Assembly (NCBI RefSeq): GCF_013426205.1
Contig: NC_089423.1
Coordinates: forward strand, 3,906,001-3,970,000
Direction: 5' to 3'
Source: Metarhizium brunneum
Lineage: Eukaryota; Ascomycota; Sordariomycetes; Hypocreales; Clavicipitaceae
DNA: 64,000 nucleotides
Shown in pieces: positions 1-11,800 of the stretch. The position numbers were made by a program, and so were the translations under genes. How positions within the stretch are numbered: position 1 is the stretch's first letter; each line of letters begins with the position of its first letter. The notes below the pieces were generated by a model. It saw only the letters and a program-made list of their open reading frames with translations. It did not search any database and was not told the origin of the DNA.

Positions 1-2
1 CG

Positions 3-2237
3 CTGGAAAGGGAACACCGGCTGAAAGCGCTGGAGAAATGCGGCACAGACACGGCCTCGCCGCACGGGGGAGCGGCGGCTGGTCGCCAATCACTGCTGAT
101 ATGCTTGACGGGTTTCGGAGACCAGCGCGACGAAATTGCCGCCAAGATCACGGCCAATGGCGGACAATATACCGCCGACTTGACCAGAAGATGTACTCAT
201 CTTGTGGTCAGCAAGCCCGAAGGCAAGAAGTTCACCGCAGCCAAGTCTTGGGGGGTCTACACGGTCACCCTCGGTTGGTTGGACCAAAGCATACAGCGTG
301 GACTCATTCTGGAGGAGGCCAAGTTCGATCCGTTGCTCCCAGTCGAGGAGCAAGGCGTCGGTGCTTGGAAGAAGGAGGACCCGAGGCGCGCATCACTTGG
401 CAAAAGATCTAGGTCGGCTTCATCAAACACGAATGGTACCGCCGACAGAGGGGCGAGGAAGCTGCGCAAAACCGCCAGCATGAAACTCAACTCACAAAGG
501 AACAATCTCTGGGGCGACATCCTAGGCCGCTCCGGCTCAAGAGAGTACTCGTTTGGTAACGAGCAAGCCGATTCGGACCAACAGCCACGCCAGCAAGCAA
601 CTCCCGAACCTACTATTCAACAGCCTCACCAGCACCACCAGCTCCCATCCCAGCAGAACAATGGTGTGTTTGCAAACTGTGTATTCGCCATCGACGGATT
701 CAGCGAGAAGCGGCAAACTGTACTCGAAGATACCATCGCCACGCTTGGGGGTTCCGTGGCTTCGTCACTTCGAGAGGCGGCAGCCCATCGCCCGACGGAG
801 CACTCACACCGTTTTCTTGTCGTGCCTCAAACATCACAGCCCGAGTCGCATCCCAACGTACCCTATGACAATATAGAGATTGTTACCGAGTTCTACATTG
901 AAAGATGCTTGCATAACAAGCAATTCTTCTCTCCAGGCGAACACGTACTGGGCCGGCCGTTCCCCCTATTCCCGATACCTTCGTTCTCGGGCCTAGTCGT
1001 ATGCAGCGCAGCTTTTACAGGATTGGAACTAAACCAAGTTGCGCGAAGTATTACTCAACTAGGGGCCAAGTTCGAAGAGGAGTTTAGGCGGACAACCAAC
1101 GTCTTGGTTTGCAGGTCATTGAAGGCAATGCGCAAAGAGAAGCTGAAGTTTGCGCTAGAGTGGGGGGTACCCGTTGTGTCTGTAGATTGGTTATGGGAAT
1201 GCATCTCGACTGGGTTCAAGGTGCCTCCGAGCCTCTATATCTTTTCAGAGATTCGAGACCGATATTCGGCTCAGACGGCTCCGGCTCCAACAGAAATCAA
1301 ACGTCAGTCACAGCCTCCAAAGCCAAAGGGCAACGACACTACACAATCACCCCCTGCCGCCAGGACTGTCACCACCAGGCCAACTTCATCCAGACCAAAG
1401 ATCATGGGTGGGTTCGATGCCAGTGCCTTTGAGCAAGACTCGGATGAAAAGCAGAGCACTGCCTGCCAAATCTCAGCCCCTGTCAGGGGTATACCTCGAC
1501 TCGAGTCCATAACTTCAGCAGACTTCTTCACCGCACGAAGCCAAACGGTCGACACGTCCGCCAAGGACCACGATGCACCATTAGCTGAAGTATCCTGTGC
1601 GAGACTCAACAAGTCTCCATCACCAACAAAGCACACTGTCCCTCTACCTCGAACGAAATCGGACCCATGGCCGAGTGGCCTCGCCGAGAAACCAAACATA
1701 TCGGCCCGCAGGCCATCTGCTCCGCCCCCAGACGACCCTTTATATCGACGAGATGGTCACGAAACTACCGCACATCAAGATCAGGAACGAGCATCAAAAC
1801 AGCAAGCTAGAGCCGCCGAGCGACAGGCACTCTCAACCAAACTATCCAGCCTCATCGACTCAGCGGCCGTCCCATCCCCCGTCGATGGCAACTGCCATGC
1901 CCAAGGTCCTCCTCGCCCTCGCCGTCGTCAGCTCCTCGGCCGCGCCATCAGCAATGCCTCCAACGGAAGCAGCGCAGCGAGCATAGACGGCAGCGGACCG
2001 CCCCCTCGCCAACTAACAGATAGTCTGAAGGCCGCCGTCGCCGCCGTCACCGACGACGACGACGACATGGACAAACAAGACACCCAGCCCCCCTCTACAC
2101 AATTGCAGTATGCGGATCCAGAAGCACAGCAGGTCAAGGCCGCATTGATGAATAAGATGATGGGCAGGGATGAACCAACCCTCTCTACCGGGCGGGCTAG
2201 TGTAGCCGTAGGAGAAAGATCTCTACGGAAGCGATGA
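3..2237 (+). CDS. dpb11: Dpb11/Rad4 (TopBP1)-like BRCT protein, 5' partial
   Basis: Scaffold of replication initiation and the DNA-damage checkpoint: in this family BRCT pairs bind phosphorylated Sld3/Sld2 and 9-1-1 clamp subunits in the nucleus. The frame is open from base 3 with no start codon that fits the family, so the gene begins upstream of the window. Three BRCT repeats are visible. One lies at codons about 31-120 (LTGFGDQRDE, then CTHLVVSKPEGKK and LGWLDQSIQRG) and matches BRCT2 of Dpb11. Two more lie at about 225-310 and 327-420, the last with the hallmark tryptophan in VSVDWLWECI. BRCT1 is presumably off-window. The C-terminal 280 residues are Ser/Pro/Thr-rich and look disordered, ending SLRKR. 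Stop at 2235-2237. Sure of the BRCT family, fairly sure of the orthologue. Confidence 0.87.
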   Translation: MEREHRLKALEKCGTDTASPHGGAAAGRQSLLICLTGFGDQRDEIAAKITANGGQYTADLTRRCTHLVVSKPEGKKFTAAKSWGVYTVTLGWLDQSIQRGLILEEAKFDPLLPVEEQGVGAWKKEDPRRASLGKRSRSASSNTNGTADRGARKLRKTASMKLNSQRNNLWGDILGRSGSREYSFGNEQADSDQQPRQQATPEPTIQQPHQHHQLPSQQNNGVFANCVFAIDGFSEKRQTVLEDTIATLGGSVASSLREAAAHRPTEHSHRFLVVPQTSQPESHPNVPYDNIEIVTEFYIERCLHNKQFFSPGEHVLGRPFPLFPIPSFSGLVVCSAAFTGLELNQVARSITQLGAKFEEEFRRTTNVLVCRSLKAMRKEKLKFALEWGVPVVSVDWLWECISTGFKVPPSLYIFSEIRDRYSAQTAPAPTEIKRQSQPPKPKGNDTTQSPPAARTVTTRPTSSRPKIMGGFDASAFEQDSDEKQSTACQISAPVRGIPRLESITSADFFTARSQTVDTSAKDHDAPLAEVSCARLNKSPSPTKHTVPLPRTKSDPWPSGLAEKPNISARRPSAPPPDDPLYRRDGHETTAHQDQERASKQQARAAERQALSTKLSSLIDSAAVPSPVDGNCHAQGPPRPRRRQLLGRAISNASNGSSAASIDGSGPPPRQLTDSLKAAVAAVTDDDDDMDKQDTQPPSTQLQYADPEAQQVKAALMNKMMGRDEPTLSTGRASVAVGERSLRKR

Positions 2238-4048
2238 GAAATGGATAACGACCTTTTTTTTTTTTTTTTTTTGACGGAGCTCATGTCTTGAATATGTGCG
2301 CACGCACAAGGCTGGGAGTACAGATGTAGGATAGCGAGTCTCCGAATCTATATTGGATTGCCAACTGCAGGCCCTCACTAGCATCGTGTAGGACATGACC
2401 TTCCCAACAGACCAGCCATCAAGACGGGCCAGCGACACGCTCCTTGTCTCCCCGGCAGCCCTTTTAAGAAGAACGTCAAAGGGCGTGTCATCATCGTCTC
2501 CGTAGATGAATTATCGCATCCCAGCGTATCGTCTCGATAGCCCCTTGTCCATGAGAACAATTTCCGCTCTTCTAGGGTAGATCCCGTACTTGCGAGTAAA
2601 AAATATACTTTCTACTCGTCTTTGCTACCTCACTCGACAGGGTGGCCAGGAGAGTACTGGTTATATGGAGTCTACCCGTGGTCAAACTACATCGTATATT
2701 ACTTAACCTAATATGTAGCCACTACGAGAAGATGATGCCTCGGAGCACCAGGGAGGGTAGCTGACGAATGCGTACACACATACAGAAAAAGAACCCACCC
2801 ACTCTTGGGTCAAATTCAATCAAAGGTCTCTTTTGCCTGCCGTGGTATGCGGGCCTGTGCCTAAACAGAAGACGGTACGACCGACTAAAACATTGATACT
2901 TAAGTATGTTGTACATAGTTATTACAGTGGGGGAGTCATCAGTAATCGACCTCTCTGGAGTCAACCAACGCCGCCGTGTAGAATAATACTACCCGTGTCC
3001 ACAAACCGACGGCATGTGTCGCTGTGCGCGCACTACTCCGTCGCCCGCTGGGGGTATGTATGTATATACGCATATCCCCGATTCCTAGTGTCACGTTAGC
3101 ATCATGGAGTGCAATACAACATCATTCGTTGGCTTGGAAAAAAGGCAGTTACATGCAGCTAGTCTATGCTCCAATGGATAGGGGCGTGGAGCAGATGATA
3201 TCGCAAACAAGCCGTGGCCAGCAAACTAATTCATTCGACTTCGCCAAAGCTATCCGAAACAGCTAAAATGCGCGACGCCTAGCTTCCATTACCTACGACC
3301 CATAACCGACCGGGCCATCAACTAGTACAAACAAGTTTCTTACATTGTCTCCTAGGTCCATCCAGTCGACCATGTTGCAAAAGACGTGAACCACGCCCTT
3401 TCCCTTGGGTACACCAGAATGTGTACCGTTTCCAAAACCCAAACGCCAGCGAGAATGTGCCATCGCAAACCAAATCCAATGACCAGTATGCTCCGTCTCT
3501 GTCTGATGGGAATGCATCAAACAAAAATGCATCTCATAATGCATGTGTGAACTGCGGCAAGTCTAGAAAAGAAATGCACCAAACACCATCCAGATACACA
3601 ACAGGGGTATAATATACTGTGGTTCGTTCGTGCAAATGCTCCAAAACATGGCTGCACGAATGTATTAAAAAGCCTTCATGGTAGAAGGCATCCAAGACCA
3701 GAGACATGGTACGCCAGGGAGTCGCATCCATGCTAGGATACACATAGCGGAGAATATTTGCATCTTCTTCGCCATTACTATGACGCCGCTTCGTCCGCCC
3801 AAAACACTGAAAACACTGCGGTGTGCCAGTAAAAGCAAAAAGAAGAGAAAAAAAGGAGGGGAAAAAAAAGTGCGCTAGAACCTGTCGTGTATGCCTTCAG
3901 AAAATGAATTTTCCCAAATAATAAGAAAACAGTCGGCAAGGAAATTGGTTGTCAATTACAAAGAAAAATTTTGCCGATAGCAAAAGAATCACGTGAGTAT
4001 CATCAGTTGCAGTGAAATATGCTGGCATTATTCCCAGCAACGGGAGAG
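2238..4048. other. Intergenic region with T-tract
   Basis: Convergent spacer between the BRCT gene and the DUF3716 gene. It begins with a run of 19 T at 2254-2272, just past the stop codon, and becomes A-rich near 3830-3990. Only short open frames without coding character occur, so I see no gene. It presumably holds the 3' UTRs of both neighbours. Confidence 0.6.
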
Positions 4049-6794
4049 CTATTCCCTGAATGCTGGGCTGGCCTCTTCATCTGTATCGGGCAGTTTCTCC
4101 GATTGCATGTTGCCCCACCGTTGTTCGATTTCATCTCTAGTCGATCAAGGTTAGTAACAGCAGCGACATGAGAGAACGGAATTCCAAGGCTTACGCGGTG
4201 ACCTTCACCAGCTTTAACCGGCGCTGGCGACAGTAGTTGAGGAATCGACGCATCGTAGTCTCCCGTTTGAATGCTGCCATGACGTCGCCTGTGGGTTTTC
4301 CATCTTGCTTGGCGATCCTGGAGCTGAACTGACTCATTACAAAATGCACCTGCAGAGCATCAATGTTCCAATCAACCCGTGTAATATCATCCAGCGGGAT
4401 GTCAAAGTCAATTGGAGATCGGAGGATGCCCCAACTAATCGGGTCCGTGTCCTTGAGGACCTGATGCTCAAAGAGGCGTCGGCCCTCTTTCCAATGCCAG
4501 TACTGAGTTACCTCTGTGGAGCTTGTAAATAGTCTTGTCTTCACTTGGTAAATACGCCAATCCAGCGTTTGAATCGGAGCACCACTCCAAGAGTCTGTAT
4601 CTGAAATGCCATCCGTGTAGAATTCGTCGTTTGGATGAGTGGACACAGGAGAAAGCGGCTTCAGGCGCTTTTGAATTGGTGGTGCATTAAACGAACTGTT
4701 GGTCGAATACGGAGCTGCATTGCTGGCAAGAGGGGAATGGCTGTAGTCATCCTGGGCCAAGGACGGGGAGTGGCTAGACGACGGCGTCTGCCGGGGTGTG
4801 TCTGTTTGGGAATGCATGCTCTTCCTCTTCTTCATGCCACCTTGAGGTGTGCTGTTGTTGTCGTTTCCCCCGATCTGGCCAGCTCTGTAGCCAGATGGGC
4901 GCCCTATACTCTTGAAACCGTTCTTAGAACGCAGGGCCGCGAGCTTTGGATCATGATAGAAATCGTGCATGATTTTGGAATAATTGAAATTTGCGCCCTT
5001 TTCCACAATGAGCTCATGCAAGCGATGGCGCAGCCAGTCGACTGGGGAGATGTCAAGCCGATATTTGGCCAGCTCCCCGAGTGTTTCGCACATCCGAAAT
5101 AACGTATCGTAAGCGGTGATGGTTCCCTTTCCGGTATGCGTATACTGTTTCGACAAAAGCTGGTAGGGGCTGATGTCGCCATCTTCTAAGAATTCCAAAA
5201 TTTTCCTGCCCCGGTTGACCTGACGCCCGTTCTGAAATTTGGAAGAACCGCCTTCGCCTTTGGCCTTCCTCTCTACAGATTCGTCATATTTTTCTTGCCA
5301 GAGATCAAGCTGTGGTTGAATAATCTCTCGTACAGGAGGCCAACGCGGATCCCAATAAGGGTGGTCTTCGTCAATCTTCACAAGAGGGACGCCTTCAACA
5401 CACTCGGGGAAGGTATAAACGGTGCCATTGTGTTTGAGAATCAAATTACTTCTTGTTATCTCGTCGGATGATGGGAGATGCTGCCTCGTGGGCTGTGGGG
5501 AATTTTCAACTGACTGCACGGAGGGCGTCGGAATGTCTCGAGAAGGCGGCCGGCCTCGATAATTCGCAGGGGTGAAACCACTTAAGGCTTGGTGGCTTTT
5601 CAAGCTAGAAAACGGATGCTCTCGGCTTTCCTTTGGGGTCGGCATTTGAATTGGTTCGGGCAGCACGGGGCTCCCATTCAAACGACTGGACGATCGAGCT
5701 ATTCCTGCTTCCCGGCTTAGATATGGTCGAAGTGTTTGGCGAGACTGGTTCGCTGGTGGCATCCGGAATGCCAGTTGCTCTGGTTCTTTACCAACATCAT
5801 GATACTGCATTTGCTCGTGTCTGGGTCCTCTGTTTGCAGATTTATAAGGTGCAGGCATATGGCACCCTTGGCGATTCCATTCGCAATTGCCACACTTTTG
5901 AAACAGTGGTCCACCTAGAACAACACAGTCCTCAAAAGCACCTTGGTTTTTATCGCAAGAATGGCAACGTCGTGGTTGAATCTCCCCTGTAGCCTGAATC
6001 ATACACGCCAGCCACTTGACTCCTTTGGCCTCTGAGCGGTCATAGATGGTAGCCAAGTGATCCGAGGTGAACTTGCGTCCCCGGCGAATCCTGACCTGTT
6101 GTTTTATAGGCAAGTCTTGAATAGCTTCAACCCATTGATTCCATGGATCAGTCCTCTCTATAGGACCAATCACATGGCCATCAGCATCGATAATATCGAC
6201 AAGCACGTTAGATGACCTCCGTGTGACCGGCGGAACGAGTGCGGATTTGACGGGAGTCAGAGCTTGCGTCGATCTTGCCGCTTCATTGGCCTGCTCCAGA
6301 GCTTCGGCGCGGGCGGCCTCACGCCCCTCGTCCCCGGATCGCGTACTATTCCTAAGTACTTCATGCCACTGCTCCTTATCCCGTTCAGATGGCGCGTCAG
6401 GGTCCTCTCCTCGTTTGACCCTAAAGAATCTTTCCATACTCTTGGCGATTTTGTTACGTTGCTCTAGTCTGTCGTGTTCGCTTTGGCGGTATTTCTGTTC
6501 TAGGATATTTAACTTGGTGGCCTTGTCGTCACATTCTTCCACAACTCGAGCAAGTTCTTCTTCCACTTGCGTCAGCTCCTTAAGAAGACGGTCCTGTTTC
6601 TCCGTGAGTTGTGTTCTCTTCACCGTTAACTTATCAAGATTGGCTCTCGTCTCTGCCTCCCTCATTTTATACCTCTGTTCTGACTTGCCGTAGTTGGCGT
6701 CGTTTTCGTGATCAAACTTGAGCCAAAAGTTACGTTCTGTTTCATCCCAGACTGACCGCTGTTCCTCGGCGGGGAGCAAATCAACCACTTCCAT
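4049..6794 (-). CDS. Coiled-coil protein with DUF3716 cysteine cluster
   Basis: Function unknown. Model: exons 4195-6794 and 4049-4136 joined over a 58-bp intron, giving 895 aa. The intron has a GTAAG donor, a TTACTAACC branch site and a CTAG acceptor. Splicing replaces an early stop at 4191-4193 with an acidic tail ending PAFRE. Residues about 45-130 are a charged heptad-rich coiled coil. A cysteine cluster follows at C277, C280, C290, C301, C304 and C311, the pattern of DUF3716, a fungal zinc-binding-like module often found in putative chromatin or transcription proteins (recalled family knowledge). The middle is Pro/Ser/Gln-rich, and residues about 455-620 and 740-865 look folded. The ATG at 6794 has A at -3. 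DUF3716 is a confident call; a nuclear regulatory role is inference. Confidence 0.82.
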
Positions 6795-7401
6795 TTTGAT
6801 GTATTCAAAAGCGCAGGTTGCCCCAGCGCTCTTTTATTATCACCAAAACAAGAAAACTTATGGGCTCAAGCGGCCTCGGCGCAATATCCGCCCGCTACCT
6901 AGCGTTATGCTGTTAGAGGCACTCTCTCCTCAGAGGTGTTACATATAGTTGGCTGTAGTTGGACGTACCCTTTTTGGCAATAGATTTCCGGTAGCCGACA
7001 GATGGACTCTCGTACGTCTCGGCCAGGAGAATGGCGCACGCAGCCATGAACCAGAACTATAAAGGCACAACTTTGGGAACTTTGGAGCCTGCAGCCACGA
7101 AGCTTGGCTTATAAACTTCCACGTTGCTAAGTTTCCAGTCCCTTGTTGGTCCCTGTGGCGAAGTCTAGGTGAATTGACTCGATCTATTATACACCTTGCA
7201 AGTGGACACGGAATCGACCAGGGGTGAGTGACCACCAACCAGAGAGCTAGAAGCTCGTATTGTTGATCCGCCGTCTTAGTGTGTGCTTTCCTTTCTTTCC
7301 GGCGAACAAGTATGTTGACAATCGGCGGGCTATGGTTTGATAGGCCAAATACCCATCTAGAAGCCAATCGAACGCGACGATATTGGTCTTCTGCCTTGGG
7401 T

Positions 7402-7500
7402 TGAAGACCCGCAAGTAATTAATATGATGGAAACAGGGTTCGATCCTGTCTGAAGACCCGCAAGTAATTAATATAATAGGAAACAGGATTCGATCCTGTC
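7402..7500. repeat. Tandem duplication of a 49-50 bp hairpin unit
   Basis: Two consecutive copies (7402-7450 and 7451-7500), each starting TGAAGACCCGCAAG and ending in a perfect or wobble hairpin. The second copy reads ACAGGAT-TCG-ATCCTGT; the first has G in place of A in the left arm, still pairing as G-T. A third TGAAGAC at 7501 marks the next boundary. The first copy contains GTTCGATCC, which fits the pol III B-box pattern GWTCRANNC. I found no convincing A box or cloverleaf. Confidence 0.85.
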
Positions 7501-7884
7501 TGAAGACAAGGCAACTTGATTGTGGTATGAGCGAAGCCAAATTAGGGATTCTGATCAAAGTCAAAACAGCCTATACGGCTGATCAAACAAGGATAGCAAA
7601 ATGGATGAAGGAGAGGGCTAACACCCACGGACACGAAGAAGAGCAGGGGCGGTGGCAACGAGTAGAAATATGGAAAGCAAAGGACAGAGAGTGGAGTCTT
7701 GCGGGCGACGAAGGGGGGTTGACGAGTGACTGAAAGAAAAGGAAGGGAGCTGGCTGTCTGTTCAGATCAAACGGAGACGACGGGCTGCACCAGTCAGCCA
7801 AAGCTCACGGGTCGTGTCAAGTCGTGAAAGCGTTGAAAGCCGACGGTGAAGCAGAAGCAGAGATGCCAAGGCGGTTCACAGTAG

Positions 7885-7920
7885 TCCCTATGGTCCCTAT
7901 GGTCCCTATGGTCCCTATGG
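7885..7920. repeat. 9-bp minisatellite, four exact units
   Basis: Four perfect head-to-tail copies of TCCCTATGG. A short minus-strand open frame reads it as repeated Gly-Thr-Ile, which I consider incidental. Confidence 0.9.
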
Positions 7921-8420
7921 CTCCAGCTAGGTTCCCGACGGTCCTAAGAAAACTGAGGGCGTTGAGGGTGGCGTGAACAAAGTAGCCGCATAGGTATAAA
8001 ATAGTGGTCAACACCGGCTCGTGTCCCAGAGGCAATGTCTTGGGTTTTGGCAGCGGGTAAAATTTCCGCAATCCCCCCGAGGTGTCAGGTTATGAGAGAG
8101 ATTGGAAGGGAGCCCCTGCATGCCAAACGAAGGAGTTGTAGGTTGCGACGGAGGTGGCTGCCATGCGAATTATGCTTCAAGCGATGTCTCGCGAACTTGA
8201 AGCTGTGACAGCGGACAGCAGCTGGAGCTGGCATCCCACGTCCACATCGATGGCGGCCGATGGATCAGTTAGTGAGCTAAGGCTGGGCGCTGATAAGACA
8301 CCAGAAAGCTGTGGCGCTGGGGGCAGGGCCTTGCACGCCCGAGAAATGGGAATGGAGAATGGAGAATGCAGAATGGAGAAATGGAGACTGGGCTGCGCAA
8401 CGACTGCAAAACACGGCCCT

Positions 8421-8478
8421 TTGTGTTTGTGCGTGCGTGCGGGCGTGCGTTGTGTGTGTGTGCGTGTGTGTGTGTGTC
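8421..8478. repeat. GT-rich simple repeat
   Basis: Alternating purine-pyrimidine tract of TG and TGCG units, about 58 bp. Ordinary microsatellite, inside the long gene-free region. Confidence 0.85.
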
Positions 8479-8802
8479 CACGCGTGTGGCTATGAATAGG
8501 GAAAACGTGGAATTCGAATGCGGGAAAGAAAGGGAAAATAAGAAGAAAAAAGGCCAACAGATTGGGTGAGCTGGGGATTGAGGGCGGGCGCGCAAGCAAG
8601 GGAGGAGACTGAGGTGCCTGGCTCAAGCAAGTGAGACAAGGAACTGAGAGTTTGACTTGACTTGACTCGAAGCCTGAGAGCTTAGGAGGCGCTACTCAAT
8701 TTAGCTCCAAGTATCGCAACATGAAGTACCCAGGTACTTTACTTGAGGAGATGCCTAAAAATTCTTATCTTGGGTACCTCCCCAGAAAAAAATACTTTGC
8801 CA

Positions 8803-8820
8803 GTACGGAGTACGGAGTAC
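8803..8820. repeat. Tandem TACGGAG heptamer
   Basis: Two heptamers followed by TAC (TACGGAGTACGGAGTAC). One of the longest clear instances of the motif dispersed through the spacers of this window. Confidence 0.8.
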
Positions 8821-11800
8821 TGGCTACCTAGATCTGGGTTGGAACTCTTAGACTACTAGGTACTTACTTAAGTACCCAGTACCCTAGTAAATGCTCGACC
8901 AACTGGACAAGGAACTGGCCAACTCTGGAAAACACCTTTGGCTATCACCGTTTGACGGGACACCAAGCAGTATAAAGCAACTAGTCGAATGCTTGAATGG
9001 TCGATGCTGGAAAGGGGAAGAAAAATAAAAAGAGAGGACAATGACCCTTTGGCAGAGGATAGTCCAATGCGCAGCTAACGAGCATTCAAGGCACTCGCAG
9101 TATTAACAAATGCAGGCAAAAATTGGATGCGAGCCATCGATTGATCCAAGTACAGAGCACAAGCACCTGGGAGGTATCAGGTACAGAGTTCGCGGGTAGG
9201 GGGTTTTCATGCTCAAGTGCACATGTTGGCATCTGAACGCCGACCCGGGGATGCGCAGAGTAGAAATGCCATCATACATGTAGGTACTTACTTACTGTAC
9301 TTAGTAGTGTGCCGATTAAAAAAAAAAGGTCGCCGGAGTACTCCGCCACTAGGTTCGAAAGTTCCCAGTTCAAAGAGGTCAAGGTCAATAACGACAAAAA
9401 CGACCGTCTCCGGAGGGAGGGAAGCAGAGACCAGGGAAGGGGGGTGTCCTGGACGCCCCAGACTTGGTTCCTTTCTTTAAAGCTCTCAGCCTATAAAGGC
9501 TAATACTATAGTGTCTGGTCTGGTGCGGTGCGCTTCGTTTGGCTCTGACACGGGGGCGTGGATTCAACAATTCAACATCACACAGTTCTTGTTTTTCCTC
9601 TCGTCGGCCGCCAATGTTGGACCTTGGCAGATACTACGCCAGACACGCTGCGCATACATACATACTTATGTACGTAGATATGTATGTCGTGTCCTCGAGT
9701 ATGTACATGGACTTATTCTCATATGACAAACCCTACAACCTTAACTGCATGTGGCCTGCGACTAGGACAAGGACTAGGGTGCTTCCCTTGGTTACACTTT
9801 AAGCATATCACGTTGTGGCTATTGATTGCTCCCTCTCCCTCTCTTTGCTTGATCTACAAATATCAATTTGAGCGGCTGCTCCGGCCACATTATGCGCCCT
9901 CATTCGGCTTGACGCTGCACAGCGCAGAGTGAAATGCTCAGCTGGTTCAAGAAAACGTCTGGGAACGAGGCGGCTCCGGCCCACGAAACTCAACCGCCAT
10001 CTTGTCACGCTGCAGTGGCATCTACATTGCAGCAGCCAGCCTGGGCTACGTCGTAGACACATGTCAGTATTCACCTAGTAGCATGGAGTCTGCGTCAGTC
10101 TAGGGCTCTGTTCGAAACTGGCTCTCCGGTCTTGGCTTATGCTTTAATTTCCCGAATGTTTCGTCTTTCGGCTCCTTATCTCCCTGCGGAAGGAGCGAGC
10201 AAGAAAATATGTACTACTGCTAATACGGAGTACACTATAATGCAATTATATACGGAGTACCGTACGGAGGATGTGAATAAGGCTCTGTCATCATCATAAG
10301 CACACTCCCATGTGCATGTCTTGTCTCTCTTTGCAACCCTTGTCGTGCGCTTGCCTGTCCACACCATGGAACACCAGCCAGGCTCTTTCGGTCCGGGTCG
10401 TGTGCGCGTGTGTGCGTGTGTGTAAATGTCTCGAAGGGACTATGCTTCTTCTGCCTTGGTTTAATTTACCGCAGCTTGGTGCATGGGCTATAATAATATA
10501 ATATTCAGTACGTTTTTCCCTATCAAGTTGAGGCCCACGCCGGTATGCATACTAGTGATAGTCTCACCCCCTCCCCCCTGTTTCATTTTTTTTTTTTTGA
10601 AAAAGCAGTTTCCACGTCCATGTATGTGTGATGTAATGACAACATCTACCTACCTGGGTAGTATGGAGGGAGTGCTATGGAGGAGTCGCGAGTTCAAACC
10701 AACGTTGCTCTTTGCCTTTTATCAACCTGGCATGAAGCCAGAGTCTCATCGTAGCGACGCATGCTGCAAAGAGTCTACGATTAGCCTCGTACCAAATCTG
10801 CATGTCGCAGTTCTGTACGGCGAGATATATAACACTGCAATGATTGCGAGAGACGTGTCAACTCGCCACCATCATTTCGCAAATTATCCATCGATACCTG
10901 ATACCCGTGATGACTACCTCGGCATTGTACTCCGTAATGGCGGTCTGCTCTGCATCTCATCCTTGAGCCTCCCGTCCTTTCCTTTCCATCAACTCGGCAA
11001 CCCCAAAAACGCAGGGCCACGCCACAGCCGTGCATTAGCTGGCTGCCGTGATGCCAACATGACATGCAACGCACGGCATGCCCCGGCTGGCTAACAAACG
11101 TTCTCAACTTTCCTTTATTCCCTTATGAAACGGGAAGTCTTCTCACGTGCGAGTAAACATACTTGTTGCCCCGAGGTCCTGCCCGCGGCTGCGCAGGTTT
11201 AAGCCCGGCCGGGGCAGCCATCATGCCTCTGTGCGAACCGACAGACTGAGTGATGAAGACATTGGTGCATCTCGCCTGCTAAGAAAGTTGCGGTGGGTGC
11301 TGTGCCACGTTTGCACTTCACATGATCAGGCTGACCCATGTTGGTGAGTTGATATTATTAATAGCACATCGCTTTTTTTTTTTTTGGCAAGCCGAACATT
11401 CCCCTTAGACAAGAACAATACACACTGAATCAAGAATTTCAAAGTGCCGATGGAGTCACCCATGCCAGATCGGCAATGACACACCAGTTAGTTGTTGGCC
11501 CCATAGCTTCCGAAGTACCTAGGTAGGTACCTGGGCACCCGTGGTTCGTACAATTCCTGCGGCACACTTGAACTGTTGGTATCCTCTGAAGAATGCTGTG
11601 GCGTTCTCTCGCCTCGATGTTGGATGTTGTAATGTTGTTTGCCAGGTAATGCACACGTCACAACGAACCTTGTCGACGATAATGCCTCATGATATTTGTA
11701 GGCTGCCAACCCAACCCAATACTGCCTGGATCAGCTCATGGTTGTAATCGTCGTCCAATAATAGACACGCTCGTACGGAGCACTGTTTGTGTTAGTTTAT

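Noticed and set aside
7222..7236. GGGTGAGTGACCACC, close to a stretch of fungal 5S rRNA
   Set aside because: Only about 15 bases match; the flanking sequence does not resemble 5S rRNA on either side, so I treat it as coincidence.
7430..7449. tRNA T-arm-like sequence with B-box match
   Set aside because: No acceptor stem, D-arm or anticodon arm can be built upstream. Kept only as a repeat with a B-box-like core.
7817..8071. 84-codon minus-strand frame with repeated Gly-Thr-Ile
   Set aside because: The repeat is simply the 9-bp minisatellite read in frame; no other support.
8177..8626. 149-codon minus-strand frame rich in His and Thr
   Set aside because: Produced by the GT-rich microsatellite at 8421-8478.
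10483..11094. 203-codon plus-strand open frame
   Set aside because: Begins in a T/C-rich simple tract and has no conserved-looking segment.
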